A stretch of DNA of 64,000 bases from Chryseobacterium daecheongense (lineage in GTDB: Bacteria > Bacteroidota > Bacteroidia > Flavobacteriales > Weeksellaceae): positions 2,542,001-2,606,000 of the forward strand of contig CP115858.1 in the NCBI GenBank assembly GCA_027920525.1. The letters are read 5' to 3'. A program made the translations under genes and the position numbers. Shown piece by piece: positions 28,025 to 37,655 of the stretch; position 1 is the stretch's first letter, and each line of letters opens with the position of its first letter. The notes below the pieces were generated by a model. That model searched no databases and was not told where the DNA came from. It saw nothing but the letters and a program-made list of their open reading frames with translations.

Positions 28025-29432
28025 AGTTCAATGTCTTTGATATCTCCTTCATGAGATCAAAAACCATACTTATATCATTTTCATTGGTTCTCCAATTTAC
28101 AAATGCAGCCCTGATCCCTTTATGCTGATTATAAAAAGTAGGCGTCATAAATACTTTTCCTGTACTATTTAATTTTTCTAAGAATTCATTAACCTTATCG
28201 TGATCAGCTTCATTTTTCAAACTGAAACACACCGTATTCAGACGGACAGGTGCCAGAAGTTTAAAATCCGAACTGCTATCTATAAAATGACCAAGCTGTT
28301 TGGCCCATCTTATATTATTTTCAACTATTTCCTGATACCCTTGTTTTCCATAGGCCATTATTGAAAACCAGGCAGGTAAGGCTTTTAACCTTCTTGAGTT
28401 TTCAGGAAGAAAGTTCAGATAACTGAAGTTTTCCAATGGATCCCCGAGATATGGAGCATTGGAATTCTGGAATGTCTCTACCTGTAATAACCTGTACTGA
28501 TCTTTTACGAAAAACACTGCACTTTCGTAAGGAACGTTTAACCATTTATGGCAATCCACAGTAATACTGTCAGCCTGCTCCCAGCCTTCCAAAAGATGTT
28601 TGGTTTCATCTGAGCAAGCTGCAAATCCTCCAAATGCAGCATCAATATGCCACCAGAAGTTATGCTTTTTTTTAAGTTCAGCTATTGCCTTAAAATCATC
28701 AAAATCTACCGTATTCACAGTTCCACCACTGGAGATCAGGATAAATGGCTCCTCTTTTAATTCAATGATACGATTTTCTAGATCATCTATATTCATCGCT
28801 TCCCTATTCCCTTCTATTGTTTTAATTTTCACAATATTTCCGCTTCCTATCCCTAAAAGTGATAGTGATTTAAGGCTTGAAGAATGGGGTGTCGCGGTAA
28901 GCACTTTTATGGGTATCGAAATGCCGTCTTTTGCAATATCTTTTCCTTTTTCACTTCCTAACCATTGTCTTGCTACTGCAAGACAGGTAAAATTAGACAT
29001 TGTTGCTCCGGTTACAAAGCCACCGAGAAAATTTTTAGGGAGCCCCAAAAGATCGAGCATTAATTGTATGGTTTCCAGCTCTATAATCGCAGAAATACCT
29101 CCCTGTCCTTTTGTTGATTGGGTATTCTGGTCATAAACAGAAGCCAGCCAGTCTCCGGCAATAGAAGCAGGAGTGGAACCTCCTGTAACAAAACCCCAGT
29201 ATCTGGGACCTGATGATCCAACCATAACCGGTTCAAATCTTTCATTAAAAACTTCCAGTACTTTTTTTGTTCCATATCCGGACTCCGGTACTTTGTCTTC
29301 GGAAACATATTCCTTTGAATCAACGGATGTTTTTCTATCGGGTAAAGCATCCAGATAAGCAAGCCCCTGCTTTTTTATAGTTTCTAATAAGTTGCCGATT
29401 TCCGACAAATCATTTTCAAGATGTTTTTCCAT
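28023..29432 (-). CDS. Group II pyridoxal-phosphate-dependent decarboxylase
   Basis: A 469-residue cytoplasmic enzyme of the aromatic-L-amino-acid/glutamate decarboxylase family. PLP-binding features are visible: TPHSSS with the stacking histidine at 183, HIDAAFGG with Asp264, and TVDCHKWLNVPY with the Schiff-base lysine at 296. The substrate cannot be read from sequence; aromatic amino acids, or a role as a decarboxylase-deaminase, are both possible. Single gene with a terminator shared with the convergent Dph6-like gene. Confidence 0.88.
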   Translation of the reverse strand: MEKHLENDLSEIGNLLETIKKQGLAYLDALPDRKTSVDSKEYVSEDKVPESGYGTKKVLEVFNERFEPVMVGSSGPRYWGFVTGGSTPASIAGDWLASVYDQNTQSTKGQGGISAIIELETIQLMLDLLGLPKNFLGGFVTGATMSNFTCLAVARQWLGSEKGKDIAKDGISIPIKVLTATPHSSSLKSLSLLGIGSGNIVKIKTIEGNREAMNIDDLENRIIELKEEPFILISSGGTVNTVDFDDFKAIAELKKKHNFWWHIDAAFGGFAACSDETKHLLEGWEQADSITVDCHKWLNVPYESAVFFVKDQYRLLQVETFQNSNAPYLGDPLENFSYLNFLPENSRRLKALPAWFSIMAYGKQGYQEIVENNIRWAKQLGHFIDSSSDFKLLAPVRLNTVCFSLKNEADHDKVNEFLEKLNSTGKVFMTPTFYNQHKGIRAAFVNWRTNENDISMVFDLMKEISKTLN

Positions 29433-29635
29433 TTTTGAATTAATAATCTATTCAAAAATATTACTTTCTGTAATAATTTAGTTTATATAATTTACAGGTC
29501 TTTCATAATTTGGCAGAGCTTTTCCCTTGATTACAATAATTTAAAAATCGGCCCCGGAGCTCTCACATCATTTTTTCTATTTATTTGGCATGGTTTGCAT
29601 CCTTTTTGATGCTGTAGCTTTAAATTAAAAAACAA

Positions 29636-30787
29636 ATGCTGAAATTTTCCCACTTATTGTTCCCATTAATCATTTTTACACTCTCATTAACCGCATGCAA
29701 GAATTCGATGGAATCTATAAAAACGGTTGACAGGAATGCAATCGTAGACTCCACCATTACCGCCTTCGAGAAAAAACTTTTGGAAAAACAGATCGACTCT
29801 GTATTCTCACGATTTAATTTTAATGGAAGTATCGCTGTTTTCAAGGACTCTACACAATTATATAAAAAAGAAAGCGGACTCTCTAACTTTGAAAATAAAA
29901 CAAAAATCAACGACAGTACTATTTTTGCCATCGGCTCTGTAAGTAAGCAATTTACGGCAGTTCTTGTTTTACTTGAAATGGAACAAAACAAGCTGAATAT
30001 CGAAGATAAAGTTTCCAGATACCTCAAGGAATTTCAAACAAAAGAATACGAAAATATTACAATCCGTCAGCTTCTGAACCATACCTCCGGATTAAATACG
30101 CTGGGAGGTAAGCTTTTATTCAAAAGTGGATTGGGTTTTTTCTATTCCAATGATGGCTTTAATGCATTGGGAAAAATCGTTGAAAAAGTATCAGGAAACT
30201 CTTATGACAAAAACGTCCAGGAATTGTTTAAAAAGGCAGGAATGAAAAATTCTTCAACAGGAGATGTTTTTGAGGGAAAGAATTTCGCAAGTGCTTATAT
30301 TGGAAATAAGAAGAATGCGGAAAGGGTTCCTAATATGCCGCGCAGATTGGGAGGAAAAGAAATTGGGATCCCGGCAGGTGGAATTCTTTCTACCATAGAT
30401 GATTTACGCCGCTGGAATAACGCTCTATATGGTGGTAAAGTTTTGAAACCGGAAACCCTTCAGAAATTCATCTCTAAAAGTTCCGAAAGACATCATGCTA
30501 TTTTAGGAAAAATGGGTTACGGATATGGTATAATGCTCAATATAGGCGAACCGACAGCCTATTTCCACAGTGGCTATGTTATGGGTTCTCCTTCCCTAAA
30601 CATTTATTACCCATATACTAAAACTTCAGTCATTATATTGTCTAATATTGCTGATGAGGCAAAGGGCAAAGCTTCAGTTTTCAGACCGCATATTGAGGTA
30701 AAGAAAATCACAGATGCTATTGAAAACACGGTTATCGACTTAAGACAACAAATGATAAGAACAAGTAATAATAAAAATGAATTGTAA
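29636..30787 (+). CDS. Serine hydrolase lipoprotein, class C beta-lactamase fold
   Basis: A 383-residue lipoprotein; the lipobox LTAC gives Cys21. The catalytic SxxK is S101-V-S-K104 in FAIGSVSKQFTA. The second motif Y170-S-N172 lies in GFFYSNDG, and HSG near residue 315 fits the KTG-like third motif. The LLNHTSGL stretch is typical of the penicillin-binding/esterase group. It may act on peptides or esters in the periplasm; beta-lactamase activity is not implied. Its stop overlaps the ATG of the next gene (TAATG), so translation is coupled. Confidence 0.88.
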   Translation: MLKFSHLLFPLIIFTLSLTACKNSMESIKTVDRNAIVDSTITAFEKKLLEKQIDSVFSRFNFNGSIAVFKDSTQLYKKESGLSNFENKTKINDSTIFAIGSVSKQFTAVLVLLEMEQNKLNIEDKVSRYLKEFQTKEYENITIRQLLNHTSGLNTLGGKLLFKSGLGFFYSNDGFNALGKIVEKVSGNSYDKNVQELFKKAGMKNSSTGDVFEGKNFASAYIGNKKNAERVPNMPRRLGGKEIGIPAGGILSTIDDLRRWNNALYGGKVLKPETLQKFISKSSERHHAILGKMGYGYGIMLNIGEPTAYFHSGYVMGSPSLNIYYPYTKTSVIILSNIADEAKGKASVFRPHIEVKKITDAIENTVIDLRQQMIRTSNNKNEL

Positions 30788-31308
30788 TGAAAAAATTATA
30801 TTTCATTGCTATCTATCCTCCTCAACGGATCATTAATGAAATAAAACTCTTCAAAGAAGACTTTGCTTACCATTATCAAAATTCAAAAGCGGTTAAAAAT
30901 GATGCTCATATCACCTTGTTACCTCCATTTTCAAGAGAGACAGAGCTTGAGAATGATATTATTGAAGCGTTTGAAAGAATAGATACTTCTCTATCCCCAT
31001 TCGAAATCGTTCTCAATGGCTTTGGAAGCTTTCCGAATCCAAAAAATCCGGTGATCTTTGTACATCCTGAATACAATCCGGGCCTTATAGATATTTACCA
31101 TCGAGTAAAAAAACAATTTAGCTTTGGCAAAGGCTCCTTCAACCCTCATATGACCGTTGGATACAGAGATTTGAGTTTTGAAAATTACCTGAAAGCCTGG
31201 AAAGTTTATCAAAACAAACCTTACGAAAATAAATTTACCGTTGATAAAATTCTGCTTCTGAGATATGACGGAAAATGGGTACCCATCATAGAAAAGAAAC
31301 TACAATAA
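30787..31308 (+). CDS. 2'-5' RNA ligase family (2H phosphoesterase)
   Basis: A 173-residue cytoplasmic protein with the two HxT motifs of the 2H superfamily: H41-I-T43 in DAHITLLPPF and H121-M-T123 in FNPHMTVGYRD. Length fits the LigT/YjcG-like group. The natural substrate, a 2',3'-cyclic or 2'-5' phosphoester, is unknown. It is translationally coupled to the serine hydrolase gene by a one-base overlap. Confidence 0.88.
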   Translation: MKKLYFIAIYPPQRIINEIKLFKEDFAYHYQNSKAVKNDAHITLLPPFSRETELENDIIEAFERIDTSLSPFEIVLNGFGSFPNPKNPVIFVHPEYNPGLIDIYHRVKKQFSFGKGSFNPHMTVGYRDLSFENYLKAWKVYQNKPYENKFTVDKILLLRYDGKWVPIIEKKLQ

Positions 31309-31310
31309 AA

Positions 31311-31330
31311 AATCGGCCACTGGGCCGATT
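31311..31330 (+). terminator. Hairpin after the 2H phosphoesterase gene
   Basis: Eight-bp GC-rich arms AATCGGCC/GGCCGATT with a 4-nt loop start three bases after the stop codon. The following T run is poor. Confidence 0.65.
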
Positions 31331-31359
31331 CATAATGTTATGTATATTTTCGATTACTT

Positions 31360-32724
31360 TTATTCTTTTACAATTTTTTGTGAAATGATCAGACCTTCAT
31401 CTTCACTTACAGCTAAAGTATAGATTCCAGAAGGAATAGTACTGATATTAACAAAGATCGTAGAAGTATTTTTCATTTCAAATTTGACAGGAATCAATTT
31501 ACCCGATCCATCATACAATGCTACTTTTACATTCTTTGAAAAGTCCTGTTTACCTTTGATGTAGAATTCATTCTCTGCCGGATTCGGATAGATTCCGAAT
31601 CTTCTTTCTTCTGCTTTAATTTCAGACATCCTTAACGTTGAGGTCTTATTCAGTTTCCAGGTTACCGTGGCAAAATGAACCGTATTGTGACTGTTAACTT
31701 TTATTAAAGGACTGTTGTCGGTAACAGAGAAAATAAGGGTATTAAGACCGCTATTCAGTTGTGACGGAGAAACTGTTAAGGTATTGCTGGTTGAAGAAAG
31801 AGCCGTTCCATTGAGAGTCCAGGAATTGACCAATGTATTAGGGATTGGCAAAACTTCATTTACAGTAAATGTTACCGCGGCATTACCATTCACATTGCTG
31901 CTGTTGGCTGGTGTATAAGAGTCAATCGGTGATACTAATGAATGTATTCTCTCAATAATGGCCTCTTTACAAACGGAACAAAACTGTCTGTCCAGATATC
32001 TCATTTCACAATTTTGATGTGGACGGTACCATGAAGGGCTTTCGGTATAAGGATACACTCCCACACTGTTTAATCCTAACCAGTTTTTCCATTTGATGGT
32101 TGATGTATTGGAGTTTTGTGTCTTGTTAGGTGATTCCCCTGTTCCTGCAAACCAATATTCATCCGCAAGCTTTCCAAAGGAATGCCCAAGTTCATGTACT
32201 ACAATCTCATTTGAAGAGCCATTTAGCGACGCAAATGCATAAGCACCTCCGCATCCGCCATACTCTGTAGAGTTACCCAGAACGTACGTAATATCATAAT
32301 CAGGAACATTAGCTGCGAGAACCTGCGCTACTTTATTTGTACTATTGCTGTAAATACAGCGGTGTACACCAAAGTCAAATGAAGAGCCCAGGTAATTATT
32401 GGGATTGGAAACAGGAATAACCGGCTCTGTAACATCCGTTGCTGTTCCAGGATGTTTTACACCTGTTTCTGTTGACACTACTTTTACAGCATACGCATTA
32501 AAATAATTTTTATATTCTGTATATGGGCTTTTTGTAAAGAGATAGTTAATCGTAGACTGTGCAGAATTCACAAAATTAGTTTGCTGAGCAGAAGTAAATC
32601 CATCACCCAATACTGCGATATTGATCCGGTTAGAGTTTGAACCGTTATTAAGCAGAGAAACTGTCTGAAAGGTTTGTGAAAAGCACAATGAACTTACTAA
32701 TATGAGAAATAAAGTTTTTTTCAT
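31360..32724 (-). CDS. Secreted M64 family metallopeptidase, T9SS type A sorted
   Basis: A 454-residue protein of the IgA-peptidase M64 family. It has a signal peptide (MKKTLFLILVSSLCFSQ), the N-terminal INIAVLGDGFT motif and the zinc site HELGHSFGKLADEY. A bacterial Ig-like region follows (about residues 275-365). The last 75 residues are a T9SS type A sorting domain (FGIYPNPAENEFYI, GIYTLAV, QKIVKE). It should be exported across the outer membrane and released or surface-bound. The upstream small secreted protein gene ends 2 bases before this one begins, so both are one transcription unit. Confidence 0.88.
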   Translation of the reverse strand: MKKTLFLILVSSLCFSQTFQTVSLLNNGSNSNRINIAVLGDGFTSAQQTNFVNSAQSTINYLFTKSPYTEYKNYFNAYAVKVVSTETGVKHPGTATDVTEPVIPVSNPNNYLGSSFDFGVHRCIYSNSTNKVAQVLAANVPDYDITYVLGNSTEYGGCGGAYAFASLNGSSNEIVVHELGHSFGKLADEYWFAGTGESPNKTQNSNTSTIKWKNWLGLNSVGVYPYTESPSWYRPHQNCEMRYLDRQFCSVCKEAIIERIHSLVSPIDSYTPANSSNVNGNAAVTFTVNEVLPIPNTLVNSWTLNGTALSSTSNTLTVSPSQLNSGLNTLIFSVTDNSPLIKVNSHNTVHFATVTWKLNKTSTLRMSEIKAEERRFGIYPNPAENEFYIKGKQDFSKNVKVALYDGSGKLIPVKFEMKNTSTIFVNISTIPSGIYTLAVSEDEGLIISQKIVKE

Positions 32725-32726
32725 GG

Positions 32727-33224
32727 CTATAGTTTTTGGTTAAATAATAATTGATTTCCTGCATGGGTAACTTTTTCCACTTTCACGATCTGGATTTCTC
32801 CGGAATGAGGATAGCGCACACTGAATTCAGCATTATCCGAGGAAACTTTGTGTCTTCCGATTCCGTCTTTATCAAAACTTTCCAGATTCTGATTCAGAGG
32901 ATCTTCCACCAGCTGTTTCACAATTTCTTTTCCGCTGGCATCAGTAAGTGATATAATAAAATCACCAAGACCTGCTGAATTTCTGTCAAAAGAAGGGATG
33001 GATTTCAACTTTCCTTCAGTAATTTTCTTTGATTCGAGGGTAATTTTTTCAGGACCGGATTTCGTTTTTTCTACCTTAAAAAACAGGTACACAATTTGAT
33101 TTTTGTCTTGTTGACAATTAACATTCTCAGATGATCCCCCATAACTTAAGTCTTTCACTGTCAGAAAGCTATACAGCACAAAAGTCGGAAGAATTAAAAA
33201 GGTTAGTAAATTTTTCATAATCAT
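32727..33224 (-). CDS. Small secreted protein paired with the M64 peptidase
   Basis: A 165-residue protein with a hydrophobic N-terminal segment (LLTFLILPTFVLYSFL) that may be a signal peptide or anchor. The remainder is soluble and beta-rich with a final KVTHAGNQLLF strand. No family recognised. Two ATG codons (33222-33224 and 33216-33218) are possible starts. It directly precedes the M64 peptidase gene, so a partner role such as chaperone, substrate or inhibitor is possible, but that rests only on position. Confidence 0.65.
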   Translation of the reverse strand: MIMKNLLTFLILPTFVLYSFLTVKDLSYGGSSENVNCQQDKNQIVYLFFKVEKTKSGPEKITLESKKITEGKLKSIPSFDRNSAGLGDFIISLTDASGKEIVKQLVEDPLNQNLESFDKDGIGRHKVSSDNAEFSVRYPHSGEIQIVKVEKVTHAGNQLLFNQKL

Positions 33225-33307
33225 TTTTTGATGAAGTTAAGAAGATTTCACCAAAATAAGATTTATTTTTACTGTTTTTTTTCTAAGGGAAAAAATTCAG
33301 AAAGTCA

Positions 33308-33315
33308 TATCTTTG
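33308..33315 (+). promoter_or_regulatory. Promoter of ruvC
   Basis: TATCTTTG matches the -7 consensus. Only five bases separate it from the ATG at 33321, so the transcript would start at or next to the start codon. Confidence 0.6.
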
Positions 33316-33320
33316 ACGAA

Positions 33321-33875
33321 ATGATTGCAGAAAAGATAATTTTAGGTATTGACCCGGGAACTGCTATAATGGGCTTTGGGATTATTTCCATTAAAAAAGG
33401 TCAGATGGAAATGGTTTCCATCCACGAGCTTATTTTGAAAAAATATCCCAACCATGAAACAAAGCTAAAATACATCTTTGATAAAACCTTAGCCTTAATT
33501 GATGAGTATCACCCGGACGAGGTTGCCCTGGAAGCTCCATTTTATGGAAAAAATGTTCAGAGTATGCTAAAACTGGGACGTGCACAAGGGGTAGCAATGG
33601 CAGCGAGCCTTCATCGAAATATTCCGATTACCGAATACTCACCTAAGAAAATAAAAATGGCTATTACAGGAAATGGGAATGCCAGCAAAGAACAGGTAGC
33701 AGGGATGCTTCAAAACCTTCTGAAGCTAAAAGAATTTCCAACAAAATATCTGGATGCTTCTGATGGTCTTGCCGTAGCTGTTTGTCATCATTTTAATTCA
33801 GGAACAATTGCTGATACAAAATCTTATTCCGGATGGGAAAGTTTTTTAAAGCAGAATCCTGACCGTTTAAAATAA
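33321..33875 (+). CDS. ruvC: Holliday junction resolvase RuvC
   Basis: A 184-residue endonuclease that resolves Holliday junctions with RuvAB. The catalytic acidic residues are visible in GIDPGT (Asp11), VALEAPFYGKN (Glu near 69) and DASDGLAVAVCHH (two aspartates near 144-147). I chose the ATG at 33321 (MIAEKIILGIDPGT), the usual family start; a longer open frame upstream overlaps the promoter and adds 31 unlikely residues. It diverges from the M64 operon. Confidence 0.95.
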   Translation: MIAEKIILGIDPGTAIMGFGIISIKKGQMEMVSIHELILKKYPNHETKLKYIFDKTLALIDEYHPDEVALEAPFYGKNVQSMLKLGRAQGVAMAASLHRNIPITEYSPKKIKMAITGNGNASKEQVAGMLQNLLKLKEFPTKYLDASDGLAVAVCHHFNSGTIADTKSYSGWESFLKQNPDRLK

Positions 33876-33878
33876 GCG

Positions 33879-34325
33879 TTACTGTCTTTCATAAATATCT
33901 TCTATAGCAGTAACCTTTCCATAGATGATATCATTATAAAGAATGGAAAATCTGTTTTTCGAAATGATTCTAAATTGTTTATTTTCTTTTAGATCTGCAT
34001 CCATATATGAGAATGAATTTTTATTAATCGTCACTAAATTTCTTGCTGACGAACTTATTATCTCACAGTTTTTTCCATTTGCATACTTTTTAATAAAAAA
34101 AATATTTCCATTTTCTTTTTCGAATAATAAAGTGGTCTTCTTTGTACATTCGTGAAGTGGATATATTTTACTTATCTCTCCATCTTTATAGGTTTCTTCA
34201 ACTAATTTCCATTTTCCGATAAAGTAATATTGATCACTCTCCAGACTCTTTCTTTTTACTGCGGGAGATTGTGATTGACAACTTAGCATAAAACTACAGC
34301 TTAATAAGAAAATTAATCTTTTCAT
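33879..34325 (-). CDS. Lipocalin-like lipoprotein
   Basis: A 148-residue lipoprotein with lipobox MLSC (Cys16). After a short linker, FIGKWKLVEETYKDGE resembles the start of lipocalin-like domains, and the rest is beta-rich (LLFEKENGNIFFIKK, FRIISKNRFSILY). Such small lipoproteins are common in Flavobacteriia; the ligand, if any, is unknown. It converges on ruvC with only 3 bases between stops and no separate terminator. Confidence 0.68.
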   Translation of the reverse strand: MKRLIFLLSCSFMLSCQSQSPAVKRKSLESDQYYFIGKWKLVEETYKDGEISKIYPLHECTKKTTLLFEKENGNIFFIKKYANGKNCEIISSSARNLVTINKNSFSYMDADLKENKQFRIISKNRFSILYNDIIYGKVTAIEDIYERQ

Positions 34326-34345
34326 TGTTTAGCATCTTTTAGTAA

Positions 34346-34373
34346 AAAAGGCCCTTTGAAAAAAGGGCCTTTT
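34346..34373 (-). terminator. Terminator of the M43 protease gene
   Basis: Twelve-bp arms (34346-34357 and 34362-34373, core AGGCCCTTT/AAAGGGCCT). On the minus strand a T run follows, directly after the M43 stop codon. Confidence 0.88.
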
Positions 34374-34379
34374 ACTCTA

Positions 34380-36269
34380 TTAGTTATTTATAAATTTCTT
34401 TGATTCTTTTTTATTACCGTAAGTGATAATGTATACTCCTTTTGGTAATGTTTGGTTGATTTGAACTTCATTCGTTTTAGAAGTACCTTTCTGCAATACT
34501 TTTCCACTCATGTCATAGATCTGGTAATCTCCAAAACTTACATTTTTACTTCCTATCAGTTGAAGTTTATTTTCTGATTTTGTATAAACAATTTTACTTT
34601 CCGAACTTCCTTTAACTTCAGATGTTCCTAATGCTTCTAAAATCTTAACTGCATAGTCCTCCATTTGTCCATATTGTAACTGAGAGCAAGGGGTAAGATC
34701 AGGAAGATTTACTGAATTATACGTCGCAGCATCCACTGCAATTCTCATCCTCAAATAAGTATTTTTCACAGCATTGGCAGGAGGAGTAATCGTGTTGGTA
34801 ACGGTCATCCCTGTTCCGGTCAAATTGCCTGATAAATGATTTACGACCAATTCACTATCTTCAAAAGACCCATTGTTATTATAATCGATCCAGACTTTTG
34901 TTCTAAACTTTTCTGCCTGACTAAAAGTATATGCATAAGTCACTTTCAGCTCCGTTCCTGTAGTTGACGGTATTTCGGTATAGTATGCAGGTCTGATACA
35001 ATTTGCAGAAGCAAAATTATCATAATACGAAGGAGTTGCTTCATCTGAATCGTAGCCATTAGTAGTACTGTTTATGGTTCCAAATTTAACGTTGGTAGCA
35101 CCGATCGCGAAATTATTATTGGTAGGGTGCGCTGTACTTGGCGGATTACATTGGGCTGCAACTACAGAAACTGGCGAAGGAATAACAATCGACGGATCTT
35201 TACCCGCTGTAGAGTTAAGCAGATCTTTTCTATACTCCATCATTAACAAAATAGCCCGGTCTCTTTGTCCTTCCGTAAATTTACGGTTAGAATTGGTGTA
35301 ATTCATAACATTATATTGAGTTCCGTCGTAGTTTTGTCCGGTACATGGATCAATAGCAGTATTGTTAGGAACAGCAACACCATACATGCTTCTAGATGGT
35401 GAAGTATCACATACTCTATCTCCTGTTGTTGCACAATCATTACTAGGAGGGCAACTTGATTGATCAGTATATGAAACTCCCTGAAATGTATGATAAAGTC
35501 CAAAAGCATGTCCAAGTTCATGAGTTAATGTCGTATCATTTTGATTTTTAATGGTTGCCACCTTCATAAAGCTTTCATAATCATAAGCATAAGAATCCGG
35601 GAATTTTGCGTATCCCATTAATCCATAAGATAATTGCTGCTGGCCATCAAAACCGATCACTACATAAATATTAAAGTATGAATTTTCCGGCCAATGGTGC
35701 GCTAACTCATTTTTGATCTGGCTATCACTAGCTCCACTTGAACTTTGCATTTTAACTCCCCTTGTATCATAACCTGGAATAGTACTTCCATTATATCTTA
35801 CAATACCGGTAGTAGGAGTACAGCTAGGTGATCTTTTAGCTAATACGAGCTTAAAAGGAATTACTGCTCCTCCAGTTGGTCCGGAACCTTCAGGGTAAAA
35901 TCCATTGCCAAAAGTTGTAGCATACATACTGTTAGCTCTGTCAATCCAGTCAATAATCTCCTGATCAGTAACATGTAAATTTGCATTAGCAGTTGCCTGA
36001 GATTCAATAACATGTACTACAACAGGGATTTCATAAATTTGTCCGGTATAAAGTCCGTTCCACGAAGTACTAGCGCCAACTTTATTAAGATAAGACTGCT
36101 TATTCATGGAAGCTAATCTGGCTTCTACAATCTCCCTGTTTTTCTTTAGTTCAGGGTGTTTAGCATCCATTTGTGACATGACTTGGTCAAAACCACAAAT
36201 ATTTTGCACATTTTGAGAAAATGCATTAACCCAAAGGATCAACGCAAAACATAGAACTATTCTCTTCAT
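34380..36269 (-). CDS. Secreted M43 zinc metalloprotease with GEVED domain, T9SS type A sorted
   Basis: A 629-residue protein. It has a signal peptide ending NAFSQ, then a propeptide-like helical region. The M43 (pappalysin-like) catalytic domain carries LTHELGHAFGLYHTF, the extended HExxHxxGxxH zinc site, and a later VMNYTN that fits the Met-turn. A GEVED-type beta domain follows (WIDYNNNGSFEDSELV), and a C-terminal type A sorting domain ends KKFINN. I take the ATG at 36267-36269 as start; the frame also contains a TTG two codons earlier. It should be exported by type IX secretion as an extracellular protease. Single gene with its own terminator. Confidence 0.9.
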   Translation of the reverse strand: MKRIVLCFALILWVNAFSQNVQNICGFDQVMSQMDAKHPELKKNREIVEARLASMNKQSYLNKVGASTSWNGLYTGQIYEIPVVVHVIESQATANANLHVTDQEIIDWIDRANSMYATTFGNGFYPEGSGPTGGAVIPFKLVLAKRSPSCTPTTGIVRYNGSTIPGYDTRGVKMQSSSGASDSQIKNELAHHWPENSYFNIYVVIGFDGQQQLSYGLMGYAKFPDSYAYDYESFMKVATIKNQNDTTLTHELGHAFGLYHTFQGVSYTDQSSCPPSNDCATTGDRVCDTSPSRSMYGVAVPNNTAIDPCTGQNYDGTQYNVMNYTNSNRKFTEGQRDRAILLMMEYRKDLLNSTAGKDPSIVIPSPVSVVAAQCNPPSTAHPTNNNFAIGATNVKFGTINSTTNGYDSDEATPSYYDNFASANCIRPAYYTEIPSTTGTELKVTYAYTFSQAEKFRTKVWIDYNNNGSFEDSELVVNHLSGNLTGTGMTVTNTITPPANAVKNTYLRMRIAVDAATYNSVNLPDLTPCSQLQYGQMEDYAVKILEALGTSEVKGSSESKIVYTKSENKLQLIGSKNVSFGDYQIYDMSGKVLQKGTSKTNEVQINQTLPKGVYIITYGNKKESKKFINN

Positions 36270-36454
36270 ATTCAACTATTTTTTTAATTTATTCGATGCA
36301 AAACTATTATTTATTTTAACAAATTGACAAAATATATTGAAAAAACATAAAGAATTTTATTATGTTAATATGTAAAAATTATAACTAATTGTTTAACAGT
36401 GACATAAATAAAACAAGTAAACATACTTGGTAAAACATAATACTATCTTTAGCA

Positions 36455-36481
36455 TTGGTATGATTTTTAGTATTACTTTTG
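36455..36481 (+). promoter_or_regulatory. Promoter of the DUF4407 gene
   Basis: TTG at 36455-36457, a 16-base gap and TACTTTTG at 36474-36481 give a good match to the -33/-7 pattern, 15 bases before the ATG at 36497. Confidence 0.65.
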
Positions 36482-36496
36482 TATAAATTTTCAATA

Positions 36497-37567
36497 ATGA
36501 AAAATCAACAACAAACTATAAATCAGGTGAATCATAAAATAAATTGGTTCCAGAAGTTTCTGATGGTATGCTCCGGAGGAAACATCCATATTTTAAGGAA
36601 AACACCAAGTGAATGGAATAAATTTTCGGGTATCGGAGGTATCGTTTTATTTACTGCAGTTTTCGCTACACTTTCCGCAGGTTATGCCATGTATACAGTA
36701 TTTGATAATATATGGACATCTGTTGGTTTTGGAATTTTATGGGGATTAATGATATTTAACCTGGACCGTTACATTGTTTCCTCCATCAAAAAAACGGGAA
36801 CATGGTGGAATCAGATACTCATGGCTATTCCACGTCTGGTTTTGGCTACTTTTTTAGGAATTATCATTTCAAAACCTTTAGAGCTTAAAATTTTTGAAAA
36901 GGAAGTCAATAAACAGCTGAACACGATCATCCAGCGAAATAAAAAGCAGCTTCAGGGTGAAATGACCGGCAGAATTCTTCAGCAAAGCGGTCCTTTTGAA
37001 ACTGAGAAAAAACAAATATCAGAAAAGATTGCACAATACCAAAAGTCTTATGATTCGGCAGCTGTAGAGCTAGAAAAAGAAATCCTCGGAAAACAATCAG
37101 GCTTAACGAGTGGAAAAGTAGGTTTCGGATCTAATGCCAAAAGAAAACAGGAGCTTAAGGAGCAAAGACGTCAGGATCTTGAGAGTTATCAAAAGCAAGT
37201 AGCTCCAAGGTTGGAATATCTGGATAAAGAAATTTCAAAAGTATACACCAATCTGGAAACCGAAAGAAAATCTACTGAAACCTTTGAGGATAAGTTCAAT
37301 GGATTTGCCGCCCGTTTGCAGGCGCTTGATGAGTTAGGAAAAAATTCCGCAATCATAGGTTTAGCTGCAGCCTTTATTATGGGGCTTTTCATTTGTCTGG
37401 AAATTTCTCCTGTACTGGTTAAGCTAATTTCTCATGTAGGCCCCTATGATCATCTTTTGGAAAAAACAGAAAATGATTTTCGATTGTACTCCAAAGAAAA
37501 AATTGAAAAAGGCAATGCCCTTACCGACTATAGAATCGATGATTTTAAAGAGAATCTAAATAAATAA
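36497..37567 (+). CDS. DUF4407 membrane protein
   Basis: A 356-residue inner-membrane protein. The first third has the DUF4407 features: WFQKFLMVCSGGN, two membrane segments near residues 45-90, the FNLDRYIVSS motif and a third segment (PRLVLATFLGIIIS). A long charged coiled-coil follows (about residues 125-280). One more membrane helix ends with the FICLEISPVLVKL motif. The family is common in Bacteroidota but has no settled function. Single gene with its own promoter and terminator. Confidence 0.87.
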   Translation: MKNQQQTINQVNHKINWFQKFLMVCSGGNIHILRKTPSEWNKFSGIGGIVLFTAVFATLSAGYAMYTVFDNIWTSVGFGILWGLMIFNLDRYIVSSIKKTGTWWNQILMAIPRLVLATFLGIIISKPLELKIFEKEVNKQLNTIIQRNKKQLQGEMTGRILQQSGPFETEKKQISEKIAQYQKSYDSAAVELEKEILGKQSGLTSGKVGFGSNAKRKQELKEQRRQDLESYQKQVAPRLEYLDKEISKVYTNLETERKSTETFEDKFNGFAARLQALDELGKNSAIIGLAAAFIMGLFICLEISPVLVKLISHVGPYDHLLEKTENDFRLYSKEKIEKGNALTDYRIDDFKENLNK

Positions 37568-37581
37568 TTTAAATTATATTA

Positions 37582-37617
37582 AAAAAAGACCTTTCATATT
37601 TACGGAAGGTCTTTTTT
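37582..37617 (+). terminator. Terminator of the DUF4407 gene
   Basis: Twelve-bp arms AAAAAAGACCTT/AAGGTCTTTTTT surround a 12-nt loop and end in a T run, just after the stop codon. Confidence 0.9.
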
Positions 37618-37655
37618 GTTTATACAGTAGGAATATTTTTTGCAGTTACTAAACC

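Noticed and set aside
29586..29599. TGGCATGGTTTGCA resembling a sigma-54 promoter before the serine hydrolase gene
   Set aside because: The GG and GC pairs are 10 bases apart instead of 12, which sigma-54 does not tolerate.
33228..33320. An earlier start for ruvC, adding 31 residues
   Set aside because: The region contains the promoter, and RuvC proteins begin shortly before the GIDPGT motif.
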